Shown here: positions 25,027-25,694 of the stretch, piece by piece | Layout of the letters: every line of letters begins with the position of its first letter | How positions within the stretch are numbered: the stretch's first letter is position 1 | IMG/VR virus record: IMGVR_UViG_3300006332_000090 | Coordinates: 1-25,694 of that record | Length of the DNA stretch: 25,694 nt | Direction: 5' to 3' (one strand) | Origin: a virus | Made by a program: the position numbers and the translations under genes | The notes under the pieces: generated by a model | Told to the model about the DNA's origin: nothing | Seen by the model: only the letters and a program-made list of their open reading frames with translations | Database searches by the model: none

Positions 25027-25694
25027 ATGGCTACTAACCCTTACTTTACACAAGGCACTACAGGTGAGCAAGACATGCATGAAAGTCTTGTCATTGAGCA
25101 GATTAAGATGTACGGTAAGAATGTCTATTATATCCCAAGGACTTTAGTTAAAACTGATAGTGTATTCGGTGAGGATACAATGTCGAAGTTTGAGGGAGCA
25201 TTTGAGATAGAAGCATACATTGAAGACAACACAGGATTCCGAGGAGACGGTGATATGTTCTCCAAATTCGGAGTCCAAATTGCTGATCAGGCAACGTTTG
25301 TTATCTCAAGAACAAGATTCACTACTGCGGTAGATGATAACGCAACCTTAATAGTGGAGGGCAGACCAAATGAAGGCGATCTCGTATACTTCCCGATGGC
25401 AAATAAGATCTTTGAGATCCAGTTTGTCGAGTATGAAGTACCATTTTTCACGTTGGGTAAACAATATACTTGGGGACTACGATGTGAACTCTTCCAGTAC
25501 AGCGACGAAGATATCGACACAGGAATCACAGAAGTTGATGCAGTGGAGGTCAATTATGCCAATGCAATAAGTGTTAACGTTGCAGATGGTGGTAGTGGAG
25601 ACTTCGTTGCCGAGGAGATTGTAACAGGTGGTAACTCTAATGTCACTGCTACTGTTAAGTCTTGGAATAGTGCTACACGTCAGTTAGTTGTATA
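25027..25694 (+). CDS. gp14: Neck protein, T4 gp14-like, truncated by window end
   Basis: The first 222 codons are visible and there is no stop before the window edge. The start (MATNPYFTQGTTGEQDMHES, LVIEQIKMYGKNVYYIPRTL) and GLRCELFQYSDEDIDTGI are typical of T4-like gp14 neck proteins; T4 gp14 is 256 residues. The ATG lies one base after the gp13 stop, with AGGA at 25019-25022 as a close ribosome-binding site. Near the visible end there is an SGA-like hairpin (EEIVTGGNSNVTATVKSW), a module shared with several upstream genes. With gp13 it should form the head-to-tail connector. Confidence 0.88.
   Translation, partial: MATNPYFTQGTTGEQDMHESLVIEQIKMYGKNVYYIPRTLVKTDSVFGEDTMSKFEGAFEIEAYIEDNTGFRGDGDMFSKFGVQIADQATFVISRTRFTTAVDDNATLIVEGRPNEGDLVYFPMANKIFEIQFVEYEVPFFTLGKQYTWGLRCELFQYSDEDIDTGITEVDAVEVNYANAISVNVADGGSGDFVAEEIVTGGNSNVTATVKSWNSATRQLVV

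Overview
The window reads as part of the late virion-structure (baseplate, neck and tail-fibre) region of a T4-like myovirus, most likely a marine cyanophage. Three lines of evidence support this. The order is gp8-like wedge protein, very large fibre/adhesin proteins, gp13-like neck protein, gp14-like neck protein, which follows T4 order from gene 8 to gene 14. Elements matching the T4/cyanophage late promoter (NATAAATA) sit between genes. The large proteins are long, Gly/Thr/Asp-rich and beta-repetitive, as in tail fibres of marine T4-like phages. The host cannot be read from the sequence; Synechococcus or Prochlorococcus is an inference. All genes are on the + strand and packed tightly, with gaps of 1-59 bp and two overlaps. 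I see no tRNA, transposon, CRISPR array or strong terminator.

Layout. 3-2381: 3' part of a large modular virion protein ending in an Ig-like domain. 2396-3988: a YHYH-domain protein, also ending in an Ig-like domain. 4012-5493: a fibre-like protein with three internal repeats and a C-terminal cupredoxin-like domain that keeps all four type-1 copper ligand positions. 5490-7370: a protein built of GxGY beta-repeats. 7404-8939: gp8-like baseplate wedge protein, enlarged by insertions. 8944-16308: a 2454-residue protein resembling the DUF4815 phage structural family. 16368-16637 and 16627-16845: two small, partly helical proteins. 16888-24213: a 2441-residue tail fibre with an Mtd-like N-terminus and many internal repeats. 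24219-25025: gp13-like neck protein. 25027 to the window end: gp14-like neck protein, truncated by the window edge.

How they work together. gp8 belongs to the baseplate wedge, and gp13/gp14 complete the head and join it to the tail. The seven genes around and between them probably build baseplate appendages and fibres that contact the host. No homologues of T4 gp9, gp10, gp11, gp12 or fibritin are recognisable between gp8 and gp13; the two giant proteins and two small proteins occupy that space.

The most unusual content is a neighbouring pair of putative metal-ligand domains (YHYH and cupredoxin) on predicted virion proteins. A second notable feature is a set of small beta-modules (SGA-type, GxGY-type, Ig-like) shared by otherwise unrelated neighbouring genes, which suggests module shuffling among virion genes.
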